NCBI RefSeq assembly: GCF_011064595.1
Contig: NZ_JAALJI010000004.1
Location: 124,001-188,000, forward strand
Length of the DNA: 64,000 nucleotides
Direction: 5' to 3'
Source: Paludisphaera soli
GTDB lineage: Bacteria > Planctomycetota > Planctomycetia > Isosphaerales > Isosphaeraceae
A program made the position numbers and the translations under genes. Shown piece after piece: positions 35,189 through 43,647 of this stretch (the first letter of the stretch is position 1; each line of letters opens with the position of its first letter). The notes beneath the pieces were generated by a model, which saw only the letters and a program-made list of their open reading frames with translations, made no database searches and had not been told where the DNA came from.

Positions 35189-35911
35189 ATGAAGACGCCA
35201 CTCGCGCCGGCCCTCGTGATCAGCCTGGCCGTCGTCTCCGCCTCGCCGGGAGTCGCCCGCGCCCAGGACATGGGCATAGGGTGGTTCATGCCCTGGAACA
35301 ACGTCCCCTCGCCGACGAACTTCATCAACGACTGGGCGTTGCAGAACGCCGCCCGGGGCGGCCGCCGGCCCCCCTCGAACAATGTCTACGCCAACAACCC
35401 GAACTCCTACGTCAACCGGGTGCGCGACAACGGTTTCGTCACCCAGTACGACGCGCGGGGACGCTCGCCGGGCCGCCGTCGCCCGGCGTCTTCCGCAGCC
35501 TCGACCTCGCTCGGCCAGCCGCCCACGGCCGCCGCGCGGCCGGCCGCCGAGGCCGCCCCCCAGCCCGCCGCCCCGTCGCGGCCCGTCCCCTCGCTGGCGA
35601 GCTTCTTCGACGCCGCCGGCCGGCTCGTCTGGCCGTCGGACTCGCCCGCCGGCGACCTCCAGGCGAAGCGGGACGTCTCCGACCAGGCCGTCTCCGCCGT
35701 CCGCAAGGAGGTCGACGCCCAGGGCTGGGCGCCCATCGCCCTGGCTGCCGAGGCCCGCCAGAAGCTCCTGGACTACGGCCGGCCGGCCCTCCAGGAGATC
35801 CGCGAGGAATCCTCCCCTCGGATCGCCGAGGCCTTCCACGGGTTCCTGATGGCCCTCTACGACTCCCTCGCCGCCGCCAGCATCCCGCCGGCCCCGCCGG
35901 TCTCGCGCTGA
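35189..35911 (+). CDS. secreted protein of unknown function
   Basis: 240 residues from ATG 35189. A standard signal peptide (MKTPLAPALVISLAVVSASP, cleavage near ARA/QD at about 25) is followed by WFMPWNNVPSPTNFINDWAL, an Asn-rich stretch, an Ala/Pro linker (about 100-140), and a helical C-terminal half. I do not recognise a family. The frame extends upstream to 35072, but those codons precede the signal peptide and read as noise. It is convergent with the next gene. Confidence 0.65.
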   Translation: MKTPLAPALVISLAVVSASPGVARAQDMGIGWFMPWNNVPSPTNFINDWALQNAARGGRRPPSNNVYANNPNSYVNRVRDNGFVTQYDARGRSPGRRRPASSAASTSLGQPPTAAARPAAEAAPQPAAPSRPVPSLASFFDAAGRLVWPSDSPAGDLQAKRDVSDQAVSAVRKEVDAQGWAPIALAAEARQKLLDYGRPALQEIREESSPRIAEAFHGFLMALYDSLAAASIPPAPPVSR

Positions 35912-35949
35912 GGCGAGGCCCGGCCGAGCCGCGCCGGGGCCGCCGAAGA

Positions 35950-37110
35950 TCAGCGGCCGAGGAGCTTGGAGACGGTGGGCTCCAGGTTCTTCCGCACCAG
36001 GTCCATGCCCACGACCTTCCCTTCGGCGTCGATGAGGACGCTGGCGGGGATCTCGGCCACGCCGTAGGCCTTGGCGACGTCCGCGTCGCCGGGGCCGTTC
36101 ATCAGGATCGGCCAGCGCAGGTTGTAGTCGAGGGCGAAGCGGCGGACGCCCGGGACGAAGGCCGCGACGTCCGACTTCTCGTCCTGGAGCGGGTCGAGGT
36201 TCACGCCGACGATCTCGAACCCCTTGGCGTGGTCGGCGTCGTAGGTCTCCTGGAGATAGGCCGTCTCGGCCGCGCTGGGGAGGCACCAGGTGGCCCAGAA
36301 GACGACCAGGACGACCTTGCCGCGGTGCTCGGCCAGGTCGAAGGGGCGGCCGTCGAGGTCGACGCCCCGGATCGCCGGGGCGGGCCGGCCGATCAGCTTG
36401 AGCCGGTCCAGCCGCGAGGCCAGGTAGTCCTTCACCTCGTCCGACTCGGCCTGGCCCAGGACCAGCTGGAAGGCCCGGGTGGCGACGTCGTAGCGGCCGG
36501 CGTGGACCAGCCGCTGATAATAGGCGTCGGCGACGCCGATCAGCTCCGGGGTGCTGAGGACGTCGGCCGCCTGGTCCGGGCCGTCCTTCTTCGCGAGCAG
36601 CGCCGCCAGGTCCTTCAGCGACTGCTCGTGGTCGCCGCGGTCGCACTCGGCGATCAGCTTGACGAGGTGGGCCAGCGCCAGGCAAGAGGGGGAGGGGAGG
36701 CCGGCCTGGATCGCGGCGTCGGCGGCGGGCTCGGCCTCGACGAAGAGGTCCGCGGCGATGGCCGACCGGAAGAGCTGCTCGAAGACGGCGGCGGCGCCCT
36801 TGGGGGGCAGCCCGGCGGCCAGCGTGTTCAGCTGCTTCAGCCGGGCGAGGTCCAACCCCTTGAGCTTCTCGGCGTAGGCCGTGTCGATGGCGAGCAGGGC
36901 CTCGGCCGTCCCCTTCTCGGGGCGGCTGAGGTTCGCCGACTCGCCCTTGGTCGTCGTCGCGGGGGAGGCGGAGGGCGGGGCGACGGCCGGCGCCTGCTGC
37001 CCCCACGCCGCGCCGGCGGACAGGAGCAGGCCGAGCGCCGCCGCGGGGGCGGCCTGGGCTCGGCCTCGGCGAGCGGCTCGGTCGGGGGCGGACGGGGTGC
37101 GGCGCGTCAT
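35950..37110 (-). CDS. TlpA-like thioredoxin-fold protein with CxxS site
   Basis: 386 residues. N-terminal signal (to about residue 38), then a 190-residue alpha-helical region of TPR-like character (about 65-240), then a TlpA/ResA-type thioredoxin fold: IGRPAPAIRGVDLDGRPFDL, KVVLVVFWATWCLPSAAETA, GFEIVGVNLD, GVAEIPASVLIDAEGKVVG with the cis-proline. The active site is C276-L-P-S279, so the second cysteine of CxxC is missing. This suggests a monothiol isomerase-like or redox-inactive protein acting in the periplasm. It overlaps the upstream gene by 4 bases. Confidence 0.82.
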   Translation of the reverse strand: MTRRTPSAPDRAARRGRAQAAPAAALGLLLSAGAAWGQQAPAVAPPSASPATTTKGESANLSRPEKGTAEALLAIDTAYAEKLKGLDLARLKQLNTLAAGLPPKGAAAVFEQLFRSAIAADLFVEAEPAADAAIQAGLPSPSCLALAHLVKLIAECDRGDHEQSLKDLAALLAKKDGPDQAADVLSTPELIGVADAYYQRLVHAGRYDVATRAFQLVLGQAESDEVKDYLASRLDRLKLIGRPAPAIRGVDLDGRPFDLAEHRGKVVLVVFWATWCLPSAAETAYLQETYDADHAKGFEIVGVNLDPLQDEKSDVAAFVPGVRRFALDYNLRWPILMNGPGDADVAKAYGVAEIPASVLIDAEGKVVGMDLVRKNLEPTVSKLLGR

Positions 37111-37484
37111 CGGGAAGCCTCCTGGTTCGGCGGGGTCGTGGAGCGTGCGGCGACGATCGGCGTCGCGGTGGGCGCGGCGGCGGCCTTGCGCGGGGCGGCG
37201 GGCGACGAGGCCCGGGCCCGCCCCCGGCCGGACGGAGTTCTCGGCGTCGGCCGGTTCACCAGCCGCCAGAGCGCGACGGCGAACAGGATCGCCGCGAGCA
37301 GCGCGACCGCCCAGAGCGCCGCCTTCAGGCCCGCCGACAGGGGGGCCGCCGGGACCTCGCGGAGATACTCCGGGAAGCTCTTGACCGGGCCCCCGGACGC
37401 GACCGATTCCTGGACGAACAGCTCGTGCTCGCGCCGCCTGATCGAGATCTCTTGCTCGGGATGGTCGCGTCGCTCCCCGGACAT
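37107..37484 (-). CDS. small single-pass membrane protein
   Basis: 125 residues from ATG 37484. A charged cytoplasmic N-terminus (RDHPEQEISIRRREHELFVQ), one membrane helix (LKAALWAVALLAAILFAVAL, about 50-70), then a basic Ala/Pro-rich tail. No family recognised. Its stop overlaps the start of the TlpA-like gene, so the two are likely co-translated and may act together at the membrane. Confidence 0.6.
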   Translation of the reverse strand: MSGERRDHPEQEISIRRREHELFVQESVASGGPVKSFPEYLREVPAAPLSAGLKAALWAVALLAAILFAVALWRLVNRPTPRTPSGRGRARASSPAAPRKAAAAPTATPIVAARSTTPPNQEASR

Positions 37485-37593
37485 GCCGCCGTTCTCCGCG
37501 CGGGGCCGAAGCCCCCGTCGATCCTGGTCCGCCACTCCAGACTAGTGACGCCGCGCGGCCCGCACAAGGGAAGCGCGGGCTTCGGCGTCGGCG

Positions 37594-38382
37594 TCAGACC
37601 TCGGCCCGGAAGGACCAGTCCCAGCTCGGGGCCTCGCCCGCCAGCTCCAGGGCCCCGGCGAAGTTCTCGTCCCAGGGGTAGAGCACGCGATCGAGCGCGA
37701 CCGATCGGAACCCCGCCTTCTTGAAGCGGTGTTCGAACTCGAAGGGCTGCCAGAACTTCTGACGGAGTCCCTGGAAACGGAAGCGGCCGAACGCGAAATC
37801 GTAGTAGCGATGCTCGCCGTGGAGCGCCGCGAACCGCTCGGCGTCGGCGGGCTCGAGCCCCTGGTCGAGCGCCTGCTCGTAGAGCAGCATCGTGTGGTAC
37901 TGGATCGCGTCCATCGACGGCGCGATCCCGAGGAAGACGCCGCCGGGCCGCAGGGCGGCGCGGATCGACGTCAGCACCCGGTGGATCCGCCGCACGTCGG
38001 GCATGACCAGCGAGTTGTTGGCGATCGCCACGTCGAGCGTGCCCGCGAGGTCGTCGATATCCTCCATTGACCGCTGGAGGAACGTCACCCGAGGCCGGTC
38101 CTCGGGCGCGACCCGCTCCCGGGCCTTCGCGAGCATCCCGGGCGCGAAGTCCAGGGCGACCACCCGGCCGAAACGCCCCAGCAGCGTGTTGATGAGCGGG
38201 CCCGTGCCGCATCCCAGGTCGGCCACCGTCTTCGAGCCGGCGTCGGCCACGGCGTCGAGCGCCTCCCACTGCGGATTCCGGACCTTGGGGCCGTACGGGT
38301 CGAGGAAGACCTCGTCGTAACGCGCCGCGGCTCGGCTCCACGACCGTTGCTGATCGGGCGTCTTCCGGCTGAATGTGGACAC
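37594..38382 (-). CDS. class I SAM-dependent methyltransferase
   Basis: 262 residues from a GTG at 38382. The frame is open to a TTG at 38469, and neither start has a strong ribosome-binding site. The Rossmann AdoMet site is clear: TVADLGCGTGPLINTLLGRF, VVALDFAPGMLAKARERV, then DVAIANNSLVMPDV and LRPGGVFLGI. The C-terminal third has aromatic-rich segments (HRYYDFAFGRFRF, WDENFAGALELAG). Substrate unknown. Stands alone on the minus strand. Confidence 0.78.
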   Translation of the reverse strand: MSTFSRKTPDQQRSWSRAAARYDEVFLDPYGPKVRNPQWEALDAVADAGSKTVADLGCGTGPLINTLLGRFGRVVALDFAPGMLAKARERVAPEDRPRVTFLQRSMEDIDDLAGTLDVAIANNSLVMPDVRRIHRVLTSIRAALRPGGVFLGIAPSMDAIQYHTMLLYEQALDQGLEPADAERFAALHGEHRYYDFAFGRFRFQGLRQKFWQPFEFEHRFKKAGFRSVALDRVLYPWDENFAGALELAGEAPSWDWSFRAEV

Positions 38383-38494
38383 GATCGCAAGTGCCCCCCG
38401 GATCGGTCCGGCCGCCGGCCGGCGCGGCCTTCGGCGTTTTCGACCCGCAAGAATTCCACTCCAAGGCAAGTCTAGGTCGCCCCCGGCGTCGGGG

Positions 38495-39190
38495 TCAGGA
38501 ACGGGGAGGAGTCCACCCGGCGGCCAGGACCAGCTCGGTCCCGTCGAGCACGAGGCTCCCGAGGCGGGGCAGGGCGAGGAAATCGAAGCCGTTGGCGTTC
38601 CCGAAGGCCCACGACGCCGCCCTGGTCGCGCGTCGCGTCCTGCCGGAGAGCCGCCGCCAGGTCGAGCGCAGCAGGGCGTCGGCAGGCTCCCCCGTCTGAA
38701 CGACCACGCGACGATTCCGTGACAGCGCCTCCACGATCGAGTCCACCCGAGGGTCCGCCGCGTCCTCCTCGCGACCCCCGAGGCCGGCCGGCTTCAGCCG
38801 TCCCTGGGCGAGCGGGGCGTCCTGATCCGAGGCCGTCCAGTCGGTCCGGAACGCCGGCTCGAAGGCCAACGGACACGCCCCCGCGCGGCGATACGACCAC
38901 GAGGAGACGAAAAGCCCGTGGAACGCCAGGGCCCCCGGGCGACCCTGGTCGTCGCAGCCTAGCGAGTCCGCCTGGACCACCATCCAGGCCGAGCGGTCCA
39001 CGGGCATCGCGAACACGCTGCGGAAACGGCCCACCCCGGCGGGACGCTCGCCGAACCGGCCGCAGGCCCGCTTCAGGGCGTCTCGCCAGGCCGGCGGGCA
39101 GCCGGGCGAGGCCGCGAGCAGGGCGTAGCCCTTCGACCAGAATGGAAAGCTCCCGTACACCGCCTGCTCGTATCGTATCCCGCCGAACAT
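38495..39190 (-). CDS. GAP1-N-like protein (GTPase-associated), unknown function
   Basis: 231 residues from ATG 39190. Opens YEQAVYGSFPFWSKGYALLA followed by SPGCP, and continues with short beta-rich phrases (RSVFAMPVDRSAWMVVQ, GALAFHGLFVSSWSYRR). This resembles, by memory, the GAP1-N domain reported in GTPase-associated bacterial conflict systems. The match is weak and needs a profile search. The C-terminal part (about 140-231) is unrecognised. The frame is open far upstream across other genes, but only this part reads as protein. The next gene upstream is the DUF937-OmpA protein. Confidence 0.6.
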   Translation of the reverse strand: MFGGIRYEQAVYGSFPFWSKGYALLAASPGCPPAWRDALKRACGRFGERPAGVGRFRSVFAMPVDRSAWMVVQADSLGCDDQGRPGALAFHGLFVSSWSYRRAGACPLAFEPAFRTDWTASDQDAPLAQGRLKPAGLGGREEDAADPRVDSIVEALSRNRRVVVQTGEPADALLRSTWRRLSGRTRRATRAASWAFGNANGFDFLALPRLGSLVLDGTELVLAAGWTPPRS

Positions 39191-39318
39191 CGAGGCTCCG
39201 CCCCCCGGACCCGAGGCCTGGACTTCCCTTCGCCCTCCCAGGATACCGCAAACGGCCGAGGGCCGGGGGCGACGCGGAGAAATCCCGGGTGCCGACGGGA
39301 CGGGCGCGAGCGAATCCG

Positions 39319-40590
39319 TCACTCGGCGATCAGCGAGATGCTGATCGGCACGTCGGCCGCCGACACCGCCGCCGGATGCCCGGCGGGGAGGTTGGCGGGG
39401 ACGGTCCCCGCGGCGACCCGATCGGTCGCCACTCCCGCCCGGACGAGCGCCTCGCGGACGGCCTCCGCCCGGCGCAGGGCGGCCTCGCGGGCCTCGTCGG
39501 GGTCGGCGTCCCGGAGCGTCTCCCGGCCGTCGACCCGGAGCTTCACGTCCGGGTAGGCCTCGGCCACCCTGGCGAGCTGCCCGATCGAGGCCACGGCCCC
39601 GGTCGTCAGCGCGCCGTCGCCGTCGAAGGTCAGCTCGCCGGCGACGAACCCGCGCGACACGGTCGGTTTCCCCTGTCGCAGAGCCTGCACCATCCCCTCC
39701 AGGTACGAGCCCGCCGCGACTTCCAGCTTGACGTCGCGCGGAAGCGCGAGCGAGACCCGTCGGGCGGCGGTCTCCACCACCTGCCGGCCCTCGGCCGTGA
39801 CGACGTCGTCGGCGGGCGGAGGAGCGTCGGCCGACTCGCGGGCCAGGTCGGTCGCGGGCTCGTTCGTCGCCGGGGCCCGGAGCGGATCCTGCGCGGCGTC
39901 CGGGTCGATCTTCCGCGGCAGCATGAGGAACCCGACCACGAGCGCGAGCACGCCGAGCGCGACCGGGGCCACCCATCGCGGCCGGGGGGGCTCGACCCGT
40001 TCGATCCGGAGCCCCGGAGCGATCGCTGACGGGTCGCGAGGGGTCGCCGCCAGGTCGGTCAAGCTCCGCACCTCCAGCACGTCGGCGAGGCCGCCGGGGG
40101 CCCGGCGGGCGACGGAGCCGACCTGGTCGGCCAGGAGCCTTCGAAGGGCGTCCGGGTCGGCCCCCCGGCCGTCGAGCGACTCGCGGATCAAGCCCGCCAG
40201 CGCCGGGGCGAGGGCGGCCAGGAGGGCCGCGACCGAGGTCGATCGCGCGCCCGTATCGTCGGCGAGCAGGTCGATCACGCCGCCCAGCCGGTCGCCGAAG
40301 ATCGAGCGGAGCAAAGGCCGCCCACTTCGGGCGAGGGCCTCCGGTGAGACGTCCGAAAGTGCCGGTTCGGGACCGGGCGTCGCACCCGGATCGCGCCCGA
40401 GGGCGTCGATCAGGCGGCCGGCCTCGTCCGGGGAGTGGGCGGCCCGGACGAGTCCCGCGAGGATCGTCGGCGCGCCGAGCGCGAGGGTCTGCTCCACGCG
40501 GTCGGGCTGCTCGTCCAGCGCCACGCCCAGGTCCAGGACGACCGAGGCGTCGAAGAGCGACTGGACCTTGCTGAGGAATTCGACGGCCAT
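39319..40590 (-). CDS. DUF937 and OmpA-like domain fusion, single-pass membrane protein
   Basis: 423 residues from ATG 40590. The N-terminal half (about 1-165) matches the DUF937 helical pattern, including FGDRLGGVIDLLADDTGARS and LLAALAPALAGLIRESL. One membrane helix follows (WVAPVALGVLALVVGFLML, about 203-221), then a polar linker and a C-terminal OmpA-like domain: LTFDGDGALTTGAVASIGQL, YPDVKLRVDGRE, ALRRAEAVREALVRAGV. OmpA-like domains bind peptidoglycan, so the protein may anchor a cytoplasmic DUF937 assembly to the wall. Function inferred only. Confidence 0.7.
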   Translation of the reverse strand: MAVEFLSKVQSLFDASVVLDLGVALDEQPDRVEQTLALGAPTILAGLVRAAHSPDEAGRLIDALGRDPGATPGPEPALSDVSPEALARSGRPLLRSIFGDRLGGVIDLLADDTGARSTSVAALLAALAPALAGLIRESLDGRGADPDALRRLLADQVGSVARRAPGGLADVLEVRSLTDLAATPRDPSAIAPGLRIERVEPPRPRWVAPVALGVLALVVGFLMLPRKIDPDAAQDPLRAPATNEPATDLARESADAPPPADDVVTAEGRQVVETAARRVSLALPRDVKLEVAAGSYLEGMVQALRQGKPTVSRGFVAGELTFDGDGALTTGAVASIGQLARVAEAYPDVKLRVDGRETLRDADPDEAREAALRRAEAVREALVRAGVATDRVAAGTVPANLPAGHPAAVSAADVPISISLIAE

Positions 40591-40782
40591 GATGCATCCC
40601 TCCATCGGTTCGCTTCCCGAGGATGGGCGGAGCCCGCCCGGAGCGAGGATGGCTCGTCGCCCACCTCCGGGACTCGTCCCTCCGACAGGGGAGGGGCGTG
40701 ATGGAGGACCTCACAGGCAATCGCCGTACCGTCGGCCGCCGCCGCGCCGCTCGATCGCGACGCGACGCGGCGACCTGGCCGC

Positions 40783-43275
40783 TCAGTCGACGAAGAGTCC
40801 GTTGAGGACGGCGTTGTGTCCGGCGAGGCGTGTGAAGCGGAAGGAGACGCGGCCCTCGAGCCGCCAGGTGAGGTAGACGCCGTCGCGGAAGGAGGCGATG
40901 GACCGGGAGTCGATCACGTTGCCGGCGGCGTCGAGGACGTCGATCCGCTGGGAGCGGGAGCTGGTGTCCCAGTCGAGGAAGTAGAGCGAGACGTCGCGGG
41001 GCCCGGAGGAGAGGTCGAGGGCGACGGTGAAGGAGCTGTTGGAGTACCAGGTGGAGGCGATCCGGGAGGTGCCGGCGGGCGTCTGGAGGGCGCGGGGGTC
41101 GGCGGTGGATGCGGCCCAGGTGTAGAGGGATGCGCCCGAGGTGGCGAGGCCGGCGGGGGGGAGGGCGGAGGTGGTGGCGGCGACGGCGTATGCGGCGGCC
41201 CCGTAGGTCCCCTTCCACGTCCCCCGGGTCGTCGCGTCCGTCCCCTGGAAGCCCAGGTCGTCGGCCGGCGGCGGCGGCTCCGAATCCTCCACGGCGTCGA
41301 CGAAGAGTCCGTTGAGGACGGCGTTGTGTCCGGCGAGGCGTGTGAAGCGGAAGGAGACGCGGCCTTCGAGCCGCCAGGTGAGGTAGACGCCGTCGCGGAA
41401 GGAGGCGATGGACCGGGAGTCGATCACGTTGCCGGCGGCGTCGAGGACGTCGATCCGCTGGGAGCGGGAGCTGGTGTCCCAGTCGAGGAAGTAGAGCGAG
41501 ACGTCGCGGGGCCCGGAGGAGAGGTCGAGGGCGACGGTGAAGGAGCTGTTGGAGTACCAGGTGGAGGCGATCCGGGAGGTGCCGGCGGGCGTCTGGAGGG
41601 CGCGGGGGTCGGCGGTGGATGCGGCCCAGGTGTAGAGGGATGCGCCCGAGGTGGCGAGGCCGGCGGGGGGGAGGGCGGAGGTGGTGGCGGCGACGGCGTA
41701 TGCGGCGGCCCCGTAGGTCCCCTTCCACGTCCCCCGGGTCGTCGCGTCCGTCCCCTGGAAGCCCAAATCGACTTCGACGGCCGGCGGCGGGGCGGCTTGC
41801 TTCACCGCGGCGCCCACGTCGAGCGTGCCGCCGGTGGCCACCTTCCCTTGCAGGGCGGTGAGCGGCCTCGCGGTGCTCAGGAGCTGGTCGACGATCTGAG
41901 TGTAGGTCCATTCGGGGTGGCCGGCGAGCAGCAGCGCGGCGGACCCGGCGACGAACGGGGCGGCCATGGACGTGCCGCTCATCGAGGCGTAGCGGTTGCC
42001 GGGGAGCGTGCTGAGGATGCCGACGCCGGGCGCGGCCAGGTCGACGGTCGTCCGGCCGTAGTTCGAGAAGCTCGCCAGCGCGCCGTTCGAGCCGATCGCG
42101 GCCACCGAGACGACGTTCGGGCTGGAGGACGAGGCCGGCGAGAACGCGGTGACGTCGGTGTCCAGGCTGCTATTGCCCGCGGCGGCCACGAAGACCGAGT
42201 CGGCCGCGGCGGCGGCGGCGATGGCCGAGGCGAGCGTGCTGCTCACCGCGCCGACGCCCCCGTAGCTGTTGTTGGTGACGCGGGCGCCCTTGGCGGCGGC
42301 GTAGCGGACGGCCGCCGCCGCGGCGGAGTCGAAGCCGTTGCCCGAGCCGTCCAGGAACTTCAGGGCCATGAGCTGGACCCGCCAGTTCACGCCCGTCACC
42401 CCGACCCCGTTGTCGCCCACCGCGCCGACGATCCCGGCGACGTGGGTGCCGTGGCCGTGGTCGTCGTACGGCCGATTCGTGTTGTTGACGAAGTTCCAGC
42501 CGATGATGTCGTCGACGTAGGCGTCGCCGTCGCTCGAAACGCCGTCGGCCCAGCCTCCCTGTCCGGAGTCCCCGCCGGACGAGGTCCGATACAGGGAGAC
42601 CAGCAGGTCGGACCCGGTGATCCGGCCGTCGCCGTTCGAGTCGGCGACCTTGCCGGGGCCCTGATTCGGCTTCGAGCCGTCCGGCGCCGTGTGGTTCAGG
42701 TCGTAGAACGTGATCAGGCCGTCGCCGTCGACGTCCGTGAGGTTGGCACGCCGCGAGGCCGGGATCTCCCCCTGGTTGATCCAGACGTTCAGATAGAGGT
42801 CGGGATGGTCGTAGTCGATCCCCGTGTCGACGATCCCGACCGCGACCTTGCTGGAGCCCTGGCCGTAGTCCCAGGCCGTCGGCGCGGCGGCCCCGGCCGC
42901 CCCATTCAGGCCCCACAGGAAGCCGTTCGCGTAGTACGGGTCGTTGGGGAGCTCCACGGCGACCGAGAACGAGACCCGGGGCTCGACGTACCCCAGCCCC
43001 GGGGTGGACTCCAGGCGGCCCGCCAGCCGGTTCAGGGTGATCGATGTGCCGGTCATCTGCAGGACCCCCGGTTCCAGCGTCGGGATCAGCGTCGCGCCGA
43101 GGCGGCCGGCCGCGGCCGAGACCTCGGCGAGCGAGGCGTCCTTCAGCTGCACGAGCAGCGCCGAAGTCGGCGTCGTGCTCAGGACCGTACGGGCCTCGAG
43201 GACGTCGTAGGAGACGCCTCGCTGGCGGCCGAGGCGGGCCCTTCCCGACCTCGGATTCGTCATCCGGATTCTCAT
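40783..43275 (-). CDS. secreted S8 family subtilisin-like protease with duplicated C-terminal domain
   Basis: 830 residues. N-terminus with tag-like YDVLEARTVLS (residues 23-33). Inhibitor-like propeptide to about 105. Catalytic domain with D150 (VGIVDTGIDYDHPDL), H275 (HGHGTHVAGIVGA), N368 (AAAGNSS) and S436 (SMSGTSMAAPFVAGSAA). Inserted between Asp and His are two calcium-loop-like motifs (DVDGDGLITFYDL, DSNGDGRITGSDLL) of dockerin/EF-hand type. The C-terminus carries two copies (503-660 and 673-830) of a 158-residue beta-rich domain, identical or nearly so in protein. Extracellular protease; targets unknown. Confidence 0.92.
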   Translation of the reverse strand: MRIRMTNPRSGRARLGRQRGVSYDVLEARTVLSTTPTSALLVQLKDASLAEVSAAAGRLGATLIPTLEPGVLQMTGTSITLNRLAGRLESTPGLGYVEPRVSFSVAVELPNDPYYANGFLWGLNGAAGAAAPTAWDYGQGSSKVAVGIVDTGIDYDHPDLYLNVWINQGEIPASRRANLTDVDGDGLITFYDLNHTAPDGSKPNQGPGKVADSNGDGRITGSDLLVSLYRTSSGGDSGQGGWADGVSSDGDAYVDDIIGWNFVNNTNRPYDDHGHGTHVAGIVGAVGDNGVGVTGVNWRVQLMALKFLDGSGNGFDSAAAAAVRYAAAKGARVTNNSYGGVGAVSSTLASAIAAAAAADSVFVAAAGNSSLDTDVTAFSPASSSSPNVVSVAAIGSNGALASFSNYGRTTVDLAAPGVGILSTLPGNRYASMSGTSMAAPFVAGSAALLLAGHPEWTYTQIVDQLLSTARPLTALQGKVATGGTLDVGAAVKQAAPPPAVEVDLGFQGTDATTRGTWKGTYGAAAYAVAATTSALPPAGLATSGASLYTWAASTADPRALQTPAGTSRIASTWYSNSSFTVALDLSSGPRDVSLYFLDWDTSSRSQRIDVLDAAGNVIDSRSIASFRDGVYLTWRLEGRVSFRFTRLAGHNAVLNGLFVDAVEDSEPPPPADDLGFQGTDATTRGTWKGTYGAAAYAVAATTSALPPAGLATSGASLYTWAASTADPRALQTPAGTSRIASTWYSNSSFTVALDLSSGPRDVSLYFLDWDTSSRSQRIDVLDAAGNVIDSRSIASFRDGVYLTWRLEGRVSFRFTRLAGHNAVLNGLFVD
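40787..41255 (-). repeat. 469-base direct repeat, copy 1 (3' end of S8 protease gene)
   Basis: Matches 41297-41765 at an offset of exactly 510 bases with one difference seen (C at 40855, T at 41365). It encodes the second of the two C-terminal domains. Confidence 0.9.
41297..41765 (-). repeat. 469-base direct repeat, copy 2 (S8 protease gene)
   Basis: Partner of 40787-41255. It encodes the first C-terminal domain. The 41 bases between copies encode a Pro/Glu-rich linker. Confidence 0.9.
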
Positions 43276-43647
43276 AGGTGCAGATCTCGTTGTGAGGACG
43301 CGTCAAGGAATCGGCGCGGCGCGATCCGGCCAGCCGTGAGGACGCCCGGAACCCTGGCGGGCGAGGCGGACGTCCTAGCGGTCGAGGGGATTGCGCGGCG
43401 ATCGGGTTGCGGGCGATGCGGTGCGTCCACCAGCCCCACAGTGATGCGGAGATTGGCGGCCGGGAATTGCGTGAACACTATTCTAATAGAACGCCTACGC
43501 GGGGTTGCAAGACGAGACGGCCGGATTCCGCACCCATGGCGGCTCGCGATTTACGAACCCCGCACCGCCGGCTAAGCTTGAAAAAGCGAGGCAGCCCCGA
43601 GCGCCGGCGGCGGCCCCCCCCACCCCACAGGCCGAGGTTGAACGTCG
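43276..43647. other. divergent region between the protease and DUF4886 genes
   Basis: 372 bases. A locally A/T-rich patch at 43471-43495 holds the promoter-like pair given at 43483-43510. No gene seen. Confidence 0.4.
43483..43510 (-). promoter_or_regulatory. promoter candidate for the S8 protease gene
   Basis: Minus strand: TTGCAA (43510-43505), 16 bases, TATTAG (43488-43483); each is 4/6 to sigma-70 consensus, in the only A/T-rich patch of the region. Leader of about 200 bases. Confidence 0.35.

Noticed and set aside
40787-41765. CRISPR or satellite array
   Set aside because: Only two long copies, both in frame within a protease gene and encoding a domain.
38495-41911. A single minus-strand open frame of 1138 codons
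   Set aside because: Most of it is antisense-like noise over the DUF937-OmpA and protease genes (long Arg/Pro/Gly runs). Only 38495-39190 reads as a real protein.
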